From contig NZ_QANL01000001.1 of the NCBI RefSeq assembly GCF_003067705.1, positions 682,001-746,000 of the forward strand: DNA of 64,000 nt, in the 5' to 3' direction. Each line of letters starts with the position of its first letter. Positions within the stretch are counted from its first letter, which is position 1. The translations under genes and the position numbers were made by a program. This document shows positions 32,481 through 41,804 of this stretch, in pieces. The notes beneath the pieces are model-generated. The model ran no database searches, was not told where the DNA came from, and was given only the letters and a program-made list of their open reading frames with translations. Source of the stretch: Planctomonas deserti. GTDB taxonomy: Bacteria > Actinomycetota > Actinomycetes > Actinomycetales > Microbacteriaceae.

Positions 32481-33538
32481 CGGGCGGCGGCGTAGGCGAC
32501 GGCACGGCGTACGGCCACGTCGACGCGTGCGCCGACCGCGGGACGCTGGGTGCGGCTGTGGCAGCGCACGGTCATCCCGGCCCAGTCGAGCAACACGTCG
32601 TTGCCGTCCCGACCGAACAGCGAGGACACGACGGTCGCGGTGGCGGCGGACCCGGACTCCGCCCGCGTCGGCTCGATCTCCACGTCGCCGGGCAGGATCG
32701 CGATCTCACAGGCGCCGTGCTCCCGCGCGCCCTGTAGCCCCGACGCGGGGAGGCGGAGGGGATGACCGTCGGCCGCAAAGCCGGACGCGTCGCGCGAGCC
32801 GATCACCCGGGTCGCGTCGGACACGAAGCGGGCGACGAGGGCGGTCGCGGGACGCTCGACGAGCTCGGCCGGGGTCGCGACCTGCTGGATGCGCCCGCCG
32901 TCGAGCACCACGACCCGGTCGGCGAGTGCGAGGGCCTCGTCACGGTCGTGTGTGACGTGCAGCACCGTGAGGCCCATGCGGCGGGTCAGCGCCTGCAGCT
33001 CGATGCGGAGCCGATCGCGCAGGGGCTCGTCGAGCGCCGACAGCGCCTCGTCGAGCAGCAGGACGCGCGGCTCGCCGACGATGGCCCGGGCGAGGGCAAC
33101 GCGCTGCCGCTGCCCGCCGGAGAGGGTGGCAGGATCGCGCCTGGCGTAGCCGTCGAGGCCCACGAGGTCGAGCACCTCGGCCACCCGCGCAGCTCGCTGT
33201 GCGCGCGGCATCCCGGCGCGACGGAGGGGGTACTCGACGTTCCGGCCCACGTTCCAGTGCGGCCACACGGCGTGCTGCTGGAAGACCATGCCGAGGCCGC
33301 GGGACTCGGGCGGCACGACCGTCTTGCCATCAGCCACCACGTCGGGGCCGATCCGCACGACCCCCGCCGTCGGCGCGAGGAAGCCCGCGACCGTGCGGAG
33401 GAGCGTCGTCTTCCCCGATCCGGAGGGACCGAGCAGCGCGACGAACTCGCCGTCGCCGACCCGGAGGTCGATGTCGGCGAGGCCCATCGCGCCCGAGGGG
33501 TAGCGCAGGCTGACGGAGTCGAGGGAGACGGATGCCAC
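32477..33538 (-). CDS. ABC importer ATPase, FbpC/PhnT type
   Basis: The 353-residue ATPase has Walker A GPSGSGKTT, signature LSGGQRQRVALARAI, Walker B VLLLDEALSALD and switch LHVTHDRDEA, followed by a C-terminal TOBE-like regulatory region of about 100 residues. It belongs to the ferric-iron/thiamine/phosphonate importer class. It lies 10 bp after the permease gene and overlaps the histidine phosphatase gene. Confidence 0.92.
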   Translation of the reverse strand: MASVSLDSVSLRYPSGAMGLADIDLRVGDGEFVALLGPSGSGKTTLLRTVAGFLAPTAGVVRIGPDVVADGKTVVPPESRGLGMVFQQHAVWPHWNVGRNVEYPLRRAGMPRAQRAARVAEVLDLVGLDGYARRDPATLSGGQRQRVALARAIVGEPRVLLLDEALSALDEPLRDRLRIELQALTRRMGLTVLHVTHDRDEALALADRVVVLDGGRIQQVATPAELVERPATALVARFVSDATRVIGSRDASGFAADGHPLRLPASGLQGAREHGACEIAILPGDVEIEPTRAESGSAATATVVSSLFGRDGNDVLLDWAGMTVRCHSRTQRPAVGARVDVAVRRAVAYAAAR

Positions 33539-33548
33539 GGGCGGCCTT

Positions 33549-35240
33549 TCAGCGGGAGGATCGCGCGGCCAGGCCGAGGCCGGCCAGCCCGATCAGGGTG
33601 ATGAGGAGCGAGAGCGCGGAGGCGGCGTTGTACGCGCCGGCCTGCTGCAGGTTGAAGATCGTCACGCCGAGCGTCTGCGCCCCGGGCGACAGCAGCAGCA
33701 CCGAGAGCGTGAGCTCGCGGACCGCGGTGAGGGCGACGAGCACCGTGCCGGACAGGGCCGCCGGAACGGCCATCCGGAACGACACGTCGAGGAGGGCGCG
33801 GAACCGGCTGGCGCCGGACGCGCGGGCCGCCTCCTCCACGGTGAGCGGCGTCGCGGCGAGCGGGGCGGCGACGGCCTGCACCACGAGCGCCACGAAGGAC
33901 GTGATGTAGGCGCACAGGATGAGCCACGGAGTGTTGAACAGCCCGATGCGGGGGGCGAGCACGAGCCACGCGACCGCGATGACGAGCCCGGGCACGGCCT
34001 GCGGCAGGATCGCGACGGCGCGCAGCAGGCCGTTGTCGCGTGCGCGGGTCCGGGTGACGAGCGTCCCGATCCCGAGGCCGAGGACGCCGCAGACGAGCCC
34101 CGCGAGCACGGCGAGCAGCACGGATGTCGTCGCCCCGGTCGCGGTGCCCTTGGCGGTGACGGCACGCACGACGTTGTCGAGCGTGAGGTTCTCGATCGCG
34201 AGCGGCACGCCCGGGGCGGGCAGCAGCGACTGGCTCAGCAGGGCGAGGAGCGGGAGCAGGGTCAGCGTGAGCACGAACGCCCAGGCGAGCACGGCCACGA
34301 GAAGGCGGCTGCGCCCGAGAGGCAGGCGTTGCGGCGTCGACGCCGACGAGTCCAGCTCCCACCGCCTGCGGGAGGCGAGGAGGTCGAGCACGAGGGCGCC
34401 CAACGCGATCACGAGCAGCACCGCGCCGATCGTCGCGACGACCTCGAGCGGCCGGTCCACCGTGCCCGACTGGATGTAGCGGTAGACGAGGGTCGAGAGG
34501 GTGACGTACCGCTCGGGGAGGCCGACGATCGACGGGATGCCGAAGTCGGCCAGGTTCGAGACCGCGATGAGGGTGAACGACGAGACGAGCGCGGGGCGCA
34601 GGAGCGGGACGGTCACGGTGCCGAGGGCCCGCACGGCCGACGCGCCGCCGATGCGCGCCGCGTGCTCCAGGTCGGCGGGCACCCGGCGCAGGGCGGCCGA
34701 GACCACGAGCATCGCGATGGGGTAGCTGTGCACGACCAGCAGGAAGACCACGCCGTGGCCGCCGTAGATGGTGCCGAGCGGGGCGCCGAACAGGTCGCGC
34801 CACCACAGATTGACCGGGCTGGTGGGTCCGGCGATGCCGATCCAGGCGATCGCTCCGACGAACGGCGGTACGAGCAGAGGGCTGAGCGCGAACAGCCGCA
34901 GGACGCGTCGGCCGGGCAGATCGGTGCGGTCGAGGAGCACGGCGAGACCCCCGCCGACGATGACCGCGCCGGCCGCGGACAGGGTCGCCGAGACGAGGCT
35001 GTTGATCGCGGCCTCGACCACGTCCCCCTGCAGGATCGTGGCGAGGTGATTGCCGCCGGCGGCCAGGACCAGGATCGTGCCGAGCGGCACGAGCACGAGC
35101 GCGAGGCACGCGGCCCACAGCAGCGCGCGGGTCAGCGAGACGCCGTCGATGCGGACGCGCGGCGCGCGGACGGGGCGTGCACCCTCACGGGCACGGCCGC
35201 GAACGGCCGCACCCGTGAGAACGCGCTGCATCGTGCTCAC
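33549..35240 (-). CDS. Two-domain ABC permease, FbpB/PhnU-PhnV type
   Basis: The 563-residue membrane protein is a fusion of two permease halves, each with an EAA loop (AARIGGASAVRALGTVTVP in the first, AARASGASRFRALLDVSFRM in the second) and about six helices. The GTG at 35240 shares its G with the binding-protein stop (TAGTG); an ATG at 35231 would remove three residues. It forms the whole channel for the Fe3+/phosphonate-type importer. Confidence 0.9.
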   Translation of the reverse strand: MSTMQRVLTGAAVRGRAREGARPVRAPRVRIDGVSLTRALLWAACLALVLVPLGTILVLAAGGNHLATILQGDVVEAAINSLVSATLSAAGAVIVGGGLAVLLDRTDLPGRRVLRLFALSPLLVPPFVGAIAWIGIAGPTSPVNLWWRDLFGAPLGTIYGGHGVVFLLVVHSYPIAMLVVSAALRRVPADLEHAARIGGASAVRALGTVTVPLLRPALVSSFTLIAVSNLADFGIPSIVGLPERYVTLSTLVYRYIQSGTVDRPLEVVATIGAVLLVIALGALVLDLLASRRRWELDSSASTPQRLPLGRSRLLVAVLAWAFVLTLTLLPLLALLSQSLLPAPGVPLAIENLTLDNVVRAVTAKGTATGATTSVLLAVLAGLVCGVLGLGIGTLVTRTRARDNGLLRAVAILPQAVPGLVIAVAWLVLAPRIGLFNTPWLILCAYITSFVALVVQAVAAPLAATPLTVEEAARASGASRFRALLDVSFRMAVPAALSGTVLVALTAVRELTLSVLLLSPGAQTLGVTIFNLQQAGAYNAASALSLLITLIGLAGLGLAARSSR

Positions 35241-36289
35241 TACTGGAACAGGGAGTTGAACGTCGCGACGGCGTCGTCCTGCGTGCTGCGAATCTTCTCG
35301 AGGTCCGGCGAGAGCACGGTGATCTCGTCCATGGCCGGGGCTCCCTCGGGGGTGCCGACGTCGGAGCGCACGGGCAGGTACGACTGCTCGACGGCGAGCT
35401 CCTGGCCCGCCTTGCCGACCAGGAAGTCGACGAACGCCTGCGACGCCTCGGGCTCCTCGGTGTCGGCAAAAATGCCGGCAGGCTGGGACACGTAGGGCAC
35501 GCCCTCGCTCGGGTAGGACACCGCGATGGGCGAGCCCTGCGCGGCGAGCTCGCGAACGAGGTAGTCCACGACGATGCCGACCGGCTGGGTGCCGGATGCG
35601 ACGGCCTGCGACACGGGACCGTTGCTGTCCGCGATAACCGGCTCGTTCGCCGCGAGGTCGGTCAGCCAGCTCTCGCCGAGGGCGGGCTCGGCCAGCCACA
35701 CGGCCGAGTTGTACGCGGCGGCGCCGGACACGTCGGGGTTCGGCATGACGATCTTGCCCGCGTACTCGGCGTCCGTGAGGTCCGCCCACGAGGTCGGCGC
35801 CTTCTCGATCGCCGCCGTGTTGTAGGCGATGACGGTCGGGATGATGCGGGTGCCTGTGTAGAAGCCCTCGGGATCGACGACGTCCGGGTTCAGCGCGTCG
35901 GCGTCCTTCGGCGTGTACGCCAGGAGGAGCTCCTCGGCGGCGTAGTCCTCAAAGGTCCCGGCGTCGGCGGCGAGCAGCACGTCCGCCTGCACGGCGCCGG
36001 CGGTGCGCTCGGACTCGATGCGCGCGGTCAGGTCGCCCGTGCCGGCCCGGAACACCTCGACGGTGATCTCGGGGTGCTCCTCGGTGAAGGCCGCGACGAG
36101 GGCGTCGGCCTTCTCCTGCGGCTCGGAGGTGTAGAGCGTGATGGTCGCGGGCTCCGCCGCCGCGTCGGCCTCGGTGCTCGTGGCCGTGCTGGACTCGGGC
36201 GCGGAGTTCGCGGCGCCGCTGCAGCCGGCGAGGAGGACGGTGGAGAGGGCGAACGCCGAGAGGGCGGTCGTTCTGGCGAGGCGGGGCAT
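35240..36289 (-). CDS. ABC importer substrate-binding lipoprotein, Fe3+/phosphonate type
   Basis: The 349-residue precursor has a lipoprotein signal with lipobox LLAGCSG near residue 22 and a mature domain starting TITLYTSEPQEKADALVAAF, typical of FbpA/PhnS-like proteins. The iron-ligand tyrosine pair of FbpA is not evident, so iron is not certain. Gene order puts two phosphatase-like genes upstream and one downstream, which favours a phosphorylated ligand such as a phosphonate or phosphate ester; this is inference. Confidence 0.87.
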   Translation of the reverse strand: MPRLARTTALSAFALSTVLLAGCSGAANSAPESSTATSTEADAAAEPATITLYTSEPQEKADALVAAFTEEHPEITVEVFRAGTGDLTARIESERTAGAVQADVLLAADAGTFEDYAAEELLLAYTPKDADALNPDVVDPEGFYTGTRIIPTVIAYNTAAIEKAPTSWADLTDAEYAGKIVMPNPDVSGAAAYNSAVWLAEPALGESWLTDLAANEPVIADSNGPVSQAVASGTQPVGIVVDYLVRELAAQGSPIAVSYPSEGVPYVSQPAGIFADTEEPEASQAFVDFLVGKAGQELAVEQSYLPVRSDVGTPEGAPAMDEITVLSPDLEKIRSTQDDAVATFNSLFQ

Positions 36290-36339
36290 GGTGTCCTTTT
36301 GTGTTGTTTCGGTGGAACGAGGAACGGGGGAAGGAGAGG

Positions 36340-37161
36340 TCAGGCGGGCCGTGCGGCCGGGATGTCGCGCGCCGACGCCGCGGCGCGGGAGGAGAACAGG
36401 GGCTCGGGCGTGCGCATGCTCACCGACGTCACGCTCACGGCGTGAGGCGTGAGGTGGACGAGCGAGAACATCGCGGAGTCGTGTCCGCTCACGAACTCGG
36501 GTCCGGCGTTCATCACCTGGTGGTAGGCGAGCGACGGCCCGACGGAGACGAACACGTCGCGCACCGTCGCCGCGAGCGGGTGGTGGAAGTGGCCGGAGAG
36601 CACCAGGCGCACGTCCGTGCCCTCGAGCGCGTCGAGAAGGGCATCGGCGTTCTGCAGCCCCTGCTTCGCGAGGGCGGGCAGCGGGGAGCCGAGCGGCGCG
36701 TGGTGCAGCGCGACGACGGTTCCGCCGGGGTGCGGGGCGGCGAGCGCGTTCCGCAGCCAGCGCAACTGGTCCGCCGCGAGGAAGCGGCCGCTTGAGTCGA
36801 GCAGGATCACGCGCACGGGTCCGAGGTCGACGGCGCGGTGATGCCCGAGCGCGTGCCCGGGCAGCACACGCGCGGCTTCCGGCTCGTCGTGGTTGCCGAG
36901 CGTCGTGAGCACCGGGGCGCCGACGCGGTCGGCGAGCCGATCCAGGGCGCGGCCGAGCGCCGGGTAGGCGGAGGAGTGGCCGCGCTGGATGAGGTCCCCC
37001 GTGACGACGACGGCCTCCGGCGTGATGCCGGCCTCGACGAGGTAGGAGCCCACGAGTTCGAGCCGCTCGATGCCGTCGATCGCCCCGTAGAGCAGTTCGC
37101 CGCTCGTCGCGTGCACGTCGCTGACATGCACGATGGTGGTGCGCCCATCGGTCCGGGTCAC
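36340..37161 (-). CDS. Calcineurin-like metallophosphoesterase (CpdA/Icc type)
   Basis: The 273-residue protein has all five metallophosphoesterase motifs: DVHA, GDLI, GNHDE, LHHAPLG and GHFHH. The fold matches cyclic-nucleotide and glycerophosphodiester phosphodiesterases of the CpdA type. It lacks a signal peptide. The GTG start overlaps the tyrosine phosphatase stop as GTGA, and the binding-protein gene follows 50 bp later, so it likely shares a transcript with the importer. Confidence 0.9.
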   Translation of the reverse strand: MTRTDGRTTIVHVSDVHATSGELLYGAIDGIERLELVGSYLVEAGITPEAVVVTGDLIQRGHSSAYPALGRALDRLADRVGAPVLTTLGNHDEPEAARVLPGHALGHHRAVDLGPVRVILLDSSGRFLAADQLRWLRNALAAPHPGGTVVALHHAPLGSPLPALAKQGLQNADALLDALEGTDVRLVLSGHFHHPLAATVRDVFVSVGPSLAYHQVMNAGPEFVSGHDSAMFSLVHLTPHAVSVTSVSMRTPEPLFSSRAAASARDIPAARPA

Positions 37162-37922
37162 GCGGCGTCCTCCTCGGCGTCGGCGCCGGACGCGACGGCG
37201 GCGCGGTCCCGGATGCGCGCGAACTGCTCCGGCGACATCCCGTGACGCAGGAGGTAGGCGTGCGGCCCGCCGAGCTCGTCGATCAGGTTCAGGGCGTGCC
37301 GCATCGCCTCAGCCGGGCTCTCCAGGTGGAGGCGCAGGGCGGACTCCAGGGCGGCACCGGTGACGCCGGAGTCGCGGAGGAGCGCCTCGACGTAGGGGCG
37401 CCGTGCGGCGTCGATGACCGCGCCGGAGAGCGCGTAGTCGGCGAGGATCTCCTCGCGGGGCATGCCGCCGAGCAACAGCGCGAGCGCGACGACGAGGCCG
37501 GTGCGGTCCTTGCCGACGGCGCAGTGGACCAGCACGGCACCCTCCGCGTCGGCGATGGCCCCCACGGCTGTCGCGATGGCGGATCCGCGCTCGCGCACGA
37601 GCGTCGAGTACACGTCCTCGATGTCGCCGGTGACGGGAGGGCCGCTCGCGGTCGCGTACAGCGGCACGTGCAGGACCTCGAAGCCGCCCGAGGTGGGCGA
37701 ACCGCCCGAGGCGCCCGGCCGGTCCGGGCCCGCGGAGGCGGCCGCGGGGCTGCGCCGCTCGGTCGGGTCCCGCAGGTCGAGCACGAGGGTCACCCCGAGC
37801 TCGGCGAGGCGCTCACGCCCGGCCGGCGTCAGCCCGTCCAGCGAGCCGGAGCGGACCAGCCACACGGAGACGTCGCCGAAGGATCGCGCGTTGAGCACGC
37901 CGTCGATCTCGATGTCCGTCAT
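37158..37922 (-). CDS. Tyrosine-specific/dual-specificity protein phosphatase family
   Basis: The 254-residue protein has the P-loop signature HCAVGKDRTG (CX5R with Cys and Arg) and a DLRDPTERR motif typical of the PtpB-like Y_phosphatase3 family. Members remove phosphate from proteins, phosphoinositides or small molecules. A GGAGG site precedes the ATG. It is first in a run of six same-strand genes containing three phosphatase-like proteins and one importer. Confidence 0.9.
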   Translation of the reverse strand: MTDIEIDGVLNARSFGDVSVWLVRSGSLDGLTPAGRERLAELGVTLVLDLRDPTERRSPAAASAGPDRPGASGGSPTSGGFEVLHVPLYATASGPPVTGDIEDVYSTLVRERGSAIATAVGAIADAEGAVLVHCAVGKDRTGLVVALALLLGGMPREEILADYALSGAVIDAARRPYVEALLRDSGVTGAALESALRLHLESPAEAMRHALNLIDELGGPHAYLLRHGMSPEQFARIRDRAAVASGADAEEDAA

Positions 37923-38234
37923 TGTCGTCCTGCCTCCGCCGCGTCTCGTTCCAGCCGTTCCGTTCGATCCGGAACCTCGTTACGAAGCAGCGTGTGCGGG
38001 CGGGGTGAACGAACGGTTACGGCGAAGGAGCCGAGGCGGGAACGTTCGGAGCGGTCAATCTCAGTAACGCGGTCCGGGCCGGTCAGGGACAGCTCTGCCC
38101 TGGTTGGGCGGAGGATGCGGCTCGTCCCCGAGAGCGCACGAGCCTCGAAGGCCGATGCCCCCGAACGCACTCGACCGAAGAACTCGGCCTCAGGACGTGG
38201 CCACCAACGTTCGCGTCCCCATAGTGTGGAAATC
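37923..38234. other. Gene-free upstream region of the phosphatase-importer run
   Basis: The 312-bp gap holds the promoter region for the minus-strand phosphatase run and for the small membrane protein on the + strand. No convincing reading frame, repeat family member or canonical -35/-10 pair toward the phosphatase gene was seen. Confidence 0.5.
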
Positions 38235-38453
38235 ATGTGGGAAGCAATCGGCTTCGTCTTCTTCGGCCTCGGTGCCGCTGCCGCAGCTGCCACCTCGTGG
38301 GCCTTCACTGCTGCTGGGGTGAGGAAGAACAGATACGGCATCGAGGGCGAGAACCTCCGGGCTCAGCCGAACAGGGTCGCCCTGACCGGCATGCTGTCCG
38401 CCGTGTTCCTCTTTCTCATCGGCGGCGTCTTCGTCGCGGTAGGTCAGTTGTGA
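38235..38453 (+). CDS. Small two-helix membrane protein
   Basis: The 72-residue protein has two hydrophobic helices (residues 4-27 and 49-70) separated by a basic, polar loop (VRKNRYGIEGENLRAQPNR). I do not recognise its family. The ATG has no ribosome site, but TAGTGT ends 7 nt upstream, fitting a leaderless transcript. It lies between the phosphatase run and yedI and has no obvious partner. Confidence 0.6.
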   Translation: MWEAIGFVFFGLGAAAAAATSWAFTAAGVRKNRYGIEGENLRAQPNRVALTGMLSAVFLFLIGGVFVAVGQL

Positions 38454-38663
38454 ATTACTGACCAGTACCTGCCCGGCAGCCGACGCCCATCGGACGCAGG
38501 ACAAGCCTCTCCTGAGCATCGAATCGTGGACGACGATGAGCGCGAGGCCGGTGCGGGTGTCCGCTCCGCAGGCGGGATCCCGGGCAGCGGCGGGCGAACA
38601 CGTTACCCTTGGCGGCACCCGCCACCGTCTCCGACGGTCGAATCACCCCTCTGAGGAGAACCC

Positions 38664-39560
38664 ATGTCGGTCGGCCTGCTCGCCGTTGTAGATGACATAC
38701 TCACCGCCGCGCTCAAGGCGAGCGCGAAGACCGCAGGGGTGGTCATCGACGACGCGGCCGTGACCCCGCAGTACGTGCAGGGACTGACCCCGGCCCGTGA
38801 GCTCCCGGTCGTGTTCCGGATCGCCCGCGGGAGCCTGATCAACAAGTTCTTCATCATCATCCCCCTCGCGCTCCTCCTCACGGCGTTCGCGCCCTGGGTG
38901 CTGCCGTACCTGCTGATCCTGGGCGGCGGCTTCCTCTGCTTCGAGGGCGCCGAGAAGGTGCTCGAGTGGTTCGGCTTCCACCATCACGCCGCGGACGACA
39001 GCGAGGTGCGGGACGAGAAGAAGCTGGTCTCGGGCGCCGTCCGCACCGACCTGATCCTCTCCACCGAGATCATGCTCATCGCGCTGTCCAGCCTCGACCC
39101 GAACCTCGGCATCTGGATGACGCTCGCCGCCCTGGCCGTCATCGGGCTCGGCATGACGGCGCTCGTGTACGGCGCGGTCGCGCTGCTGGTCAAGATCGAC
39201 GACATCGGGTTGCACTACATGAGCCGCGAGTCGCCGAGGGCGCGCGCCATCGGCTCGGGCATCGTGAAGTCGATGCCCGCCGTGTTCCGGGTGATCAGCA
39301 TCGTCGGAACGGTCGCCATGCTCTGGGTCGGCGGACACCTCGTGATCGCCAACCTCGCCGAGACGTTCTGGCACGGCCCGTACGACCTGCTGCACGTCGT
39401 GACGCATGCGGTCGAGGCGGCCGGGCCGGTCATCGTGTGGCTCGCGGACACCGCCGTGTCCGCCGTGTTCGGCCTCGTGCTCGGCCTGATCATCGTCGGC
39501 GTCGTGCTCGGAGCCGGCCGCGTCCTCAAGCGGAACGAGCCGGCGCACGCCTCGCACTGA
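38664..39560 (+). CDS. yedI: DUF808 family inner-membrane protein
   Basis: The 298-residue membrane protein matches the DUF808/YedI family throughout. It starts MSVGLLAVVDDILTAALKAS, has several hydrophobic helices, a conserved ILGGGFLCFEGAEKV segment and a soluble loop with DEKKLVSGAVRTDLILSTEI. The function is unknown. A GAGGAGAA ribosome site precedes the ATG. Confidence 0.92.
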   Translation: MSVGLLAVVDDILTAALKASAKTAGVVIDDAAVTPQYVQGLTPARELPVVFRIARGSLINKFFIIIPLALLLTAFAPWVLPYLLILGGGFLCFEGAEKVLEWFGFHHHAADDSEVRDEKKLVSGAVRTDLILSTEIMLIALSSLDPNLGIWMTLAALAVIGLGMTALVYGAVALLVKIDDIGLHYMSRESPRARAIGSGIVKSMPAVFRVISIVGTVAMLWVGGHLVIANLAETFWHGPYDLLHVVTHAVEAAGPVIVWLADTAVSAVFGLVLGLIIVGVVLGAGRVLKRNEPAHASH

Positions 39561-39637
39561 CGCCTCGCACTGACGGCAGCGCGAGCCTCGCACCGACGCC
39601 AGGTCGACCGCGTGACTGACGCCGCTTGTTCGACGCG

Positions 39638-40468
39638 TCAGGCCTCCTCGGCGAGCGCATCCGCGACGACGTGCCTCATGTCCGTGACGGACGACCCCAT
39701 GGCCTGGGCGAGCAGCGAGTGCACCGCCTGCAGGACGACGGAGTGGTTGAGCCGGCTGAGGAACGGGTCGACGCCGTGCGCTCCCCCGGCGGGCGGCGCG
39801 ACGATGACGACGTCGGCGAGCCTCGCGAGCGGCGAGCGCGCGAAGCTCGTGATCACGACGACCCGGGCCCCGCGCGCCGCCGCGGCCCGGCACGCCGCGA
39901 GGGAGTGCGTGTTTGCGCCGGAGTAGCTGACGGCGAGGCAGACGTCGTCGGCGCCGAGGGAGTGGGCGACGAACTGCTGCGCGAGCACGTCCGTCGGCGC
40001 CTCGACCGAGCGGCCGAGCGTGCTGAACCGGAGGGCGGCGTCCTGGAGCGGCGGGGACGAGAAGCCGCTGCCCACGAGGACGAGCCGGTCGGCGTCGGCG
40101 AGCACGGCCACGGCGCGGGCGACGGCCGCGGGGTCGATGCTCTCCCGGCCGAGTCGGAGGGCGTCGATCGCGTCGTCGAAGACCGCGCCGACCGGGTCGC
40201 CCTCGCGATCATCCGGAAGCGCGGGCACCGAGCGCGCGAGCTCGAGGCGAAGGTGCTGGAAGCCCCGGAAGCCGAGGTTCTGGCAGGCCCGCACGACGGT
40301 CGCGGCCGATGTGGATGCCGCGGCGGCCAGCTCCGACGTCGACCAGTCGACGACCTCGTCGGGGCGCGCGAGGATGACCTGCGCGACCCTGCTCTCGCTC
40401 GGGCCCAGCCGCGCCGCCCCCGCCCGCAGCCGCGCCATCGCGGAGCTCTCCCCCCAGCCGCCGGTCAT
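39638..40468 (-). CDS. RpiR/MurR-family regulator with SIS domain
   Basis: The 276-residue protein has an N-terminal RpiR HTH (residues 15-75, with STSELAAAASTSAATVVRAC) and a C-terminal SIS domain (VLVGSGFSSPPLQDAALRF, then AVSYSGANTHSLAACRAA). SIS domains sense phosphosugars or related metabolites. It starts 19 bp after the M1 peptidase stop on the same strand, so it is likely co-transcribed with the polylysine-synthetase-like gene and could be a feedback regulator. Confidence 0.92.
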   Translation of the reverse strand: MTGGWGESSAMARLRAGAARLGPSESRVAQVILARPDEVVDWSTSELAAAASTSAATVVRACQNLGFRGFQHLRLELARSVPALPDDREGDPVGAVFDDAIDALRLGRESIDPAAVARAVAVLADADRLVLVGSGFSSPPLQDAALRFSTLGRSVEAPTDVLAQQFVAHSLGADDVCLAVSYSGANTHSLAACRAAAARGARVVVITSFARSPLARLADVVIVAPPAGGAHGVDPFLSRLNHSVVLQAVHSLLAQAMGSSVTDMRHVVADALAEEA

Positions 40469-40487
40469 CGGTCCCCCCTGGCGCTTT

Positions 40488-41804
40488 TCACCGGGACAGC
40501 ACCGGGCTTCCCGGCTTCGGCAGGCGGGGCAGGCGGGCCTCGAAGAGCCAGGGCAGGAAGAAGTCCCGATCGAGGCCGGACTCGGCGATGAAGTCGTCCG
40601 TGCTGACGGTGCCCTGCCTGTGCCCGGCGGTCCACCGCTGCAGCAGGGCGAAGAACGCGGCGTTGCCGAGGGTGAGCCGCACCGCGTGCACGGTCAGGGC
40701 GCCGCGCTTGTAGACCCGGTCGTCGAACATCGACGCCGCACCGGGGTCGCCGATCGCCAGGTCCTGGCCGAGGCGGGCGAGCCGGCTCCAGTGGCCGTGC
40801 GCGATGGCGTCCGCCGAGGGCCCGCCCCTGTGCTCCGACCACAGCCACTCCGCGTAGCAGGCGAGCCCCTCGTTCAGCCAGATGTGCCGCCACTGGCCCA
40901 CCCCGACGCTGTTGCCGAACCACTGGTGTGCGAGCTCGTGGGCGACGAGCCGCTCCGCGGCGCCCGTGCCATCGGCGTGATTGGCTCCGAAGACGGCCAT
41001 CGCCTGGGCCTCGATGGGGATCTCGAGCTCGTCCTCGGTCACGACCACGTGGTAGGTCTCGAACGGGTACGGGCCGAACACGCTCTCGAAGAAGGCGAGC
41101 ATGCCCGGCACGGGCGCGAAGTCCTGCCGGACCCTCGCCTCGATCGACGCCGGGAAGGTGAGGAACGCGGCCGTCTCGCCGGCCGGCACGCTCTGGGTGC
41201 GGTAGCGGCCGATCTGCACGGTCGCGAGGTACGGCGCCGTGGGCGCCGGCTGCTCGTAGACCCAGGACCGCCGGCCGGACTGCTCGGTGCGCGAGACCAG
41301 CCTGCCGCTGCAGACGACGGTGTACGGGGCCTCGGCGGCGACCCGGATGCGGTACGCGGCCCGGTCGTCCGGCCGGTCGTTGCAGGGGAACCAGGTGGCG
41401 GATCCGGACGGCTGCGAGGCCACGAGCACGCCGTCGCTCAGCTCCTCCCAGCCCACCTCGCCCCAGTGCGTGCGCCGCGGCGCCGGCTGGCCGGCGTACT
41501 CGACGACGACCGTGAACCGGGCGCCCTCGGGAATGGGCTCGGGCGGGGTGACGGCGAGCGTGACCCCGCGCTGCGCGTGCCGCGTGTCCTTCCGGCCGTT
41601 CACGCGCACCGAGCTCGCGCGGAGCCCGGCGAGGGAGAGGTCGATGCGGCGCAGCGGCTCCCGCGCGACGGCGGTGATCGTCGCCGTGCCGCGCAGCCGG
41701 TTGCGGGCCACGCGGTAGTCGAGGTCGAGGTCGTAGTGCTCGACGCGGTAGGCGTCGGTCCCGACCTCGGGGGTGTAGGGGTCTCCTCGTTCCGCGTCCG
41801 TCAC
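40488..41804 (-). CDS. M1-family zinc metallopeptidase
   Basis: The 438-residue protein has the gluzincin motif HELAHQWFGN followed by the downstream zinc-ligand Glu in IWLNEGLACYAEW. The GAMEN exopeptidase motif of typical M1 aminopeptidases is altered to something like EAQAMAVFG, so its substrate may be unusual. It lacks the C-terminal helical domain of large M1 enzymes. Its GTG overlaps the stop of the Pls-like gene as GTGA, so the two are coupled. Degradation or trimming of the Pls-like product, or self-protection, is a reasonable inference. Confidence 0.88.
   Translation of the reverse strand: MTDAERGDPYTPEVGTDAYRVEHYDLDLDYRVARNRLRGTATITAVAREPLRRIDLSLAGLRASSVRVNGRKDTRHAQRGVTLAVTPPEPIPEGARFTVVVEYAGQPAPRRTHWGEVGWEELSDGVLVASQPSGSATWFPCNDRPDDRAAYRIRVAAEAPYTVVCSGRLVSRTEQSGRRSWVYEQPAPTAPYLATVQIGRYRTQSVPAGETAAFLTFPASIEARVRQDFAPVPGMLAFFESVFGPYPFETYHVVVTEDELEIPIEAQAMAVFGANHADGTGAAERLVAHELAHQWFGNSVGVGQWRHIWLNEGLACYAEWLWSEHRGGPSADAIAHGHWSRLARLGQDLAIGDPGAASMFDDRVYKRGALTVHAVRLTLGNAAFFALLQRWTAGHRQGTVSTDDFIAESGLDRDFFLPWLFEARLPRLPKPGSPVLSR

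Noticed and set aside
35240-36289. Definite ferric-iron importer
   Set aside because: The binding protein belongs to a broad family and the paired iron-binding tyrosines are not evident. Neighbouring phosphatases make another ligand more likely.
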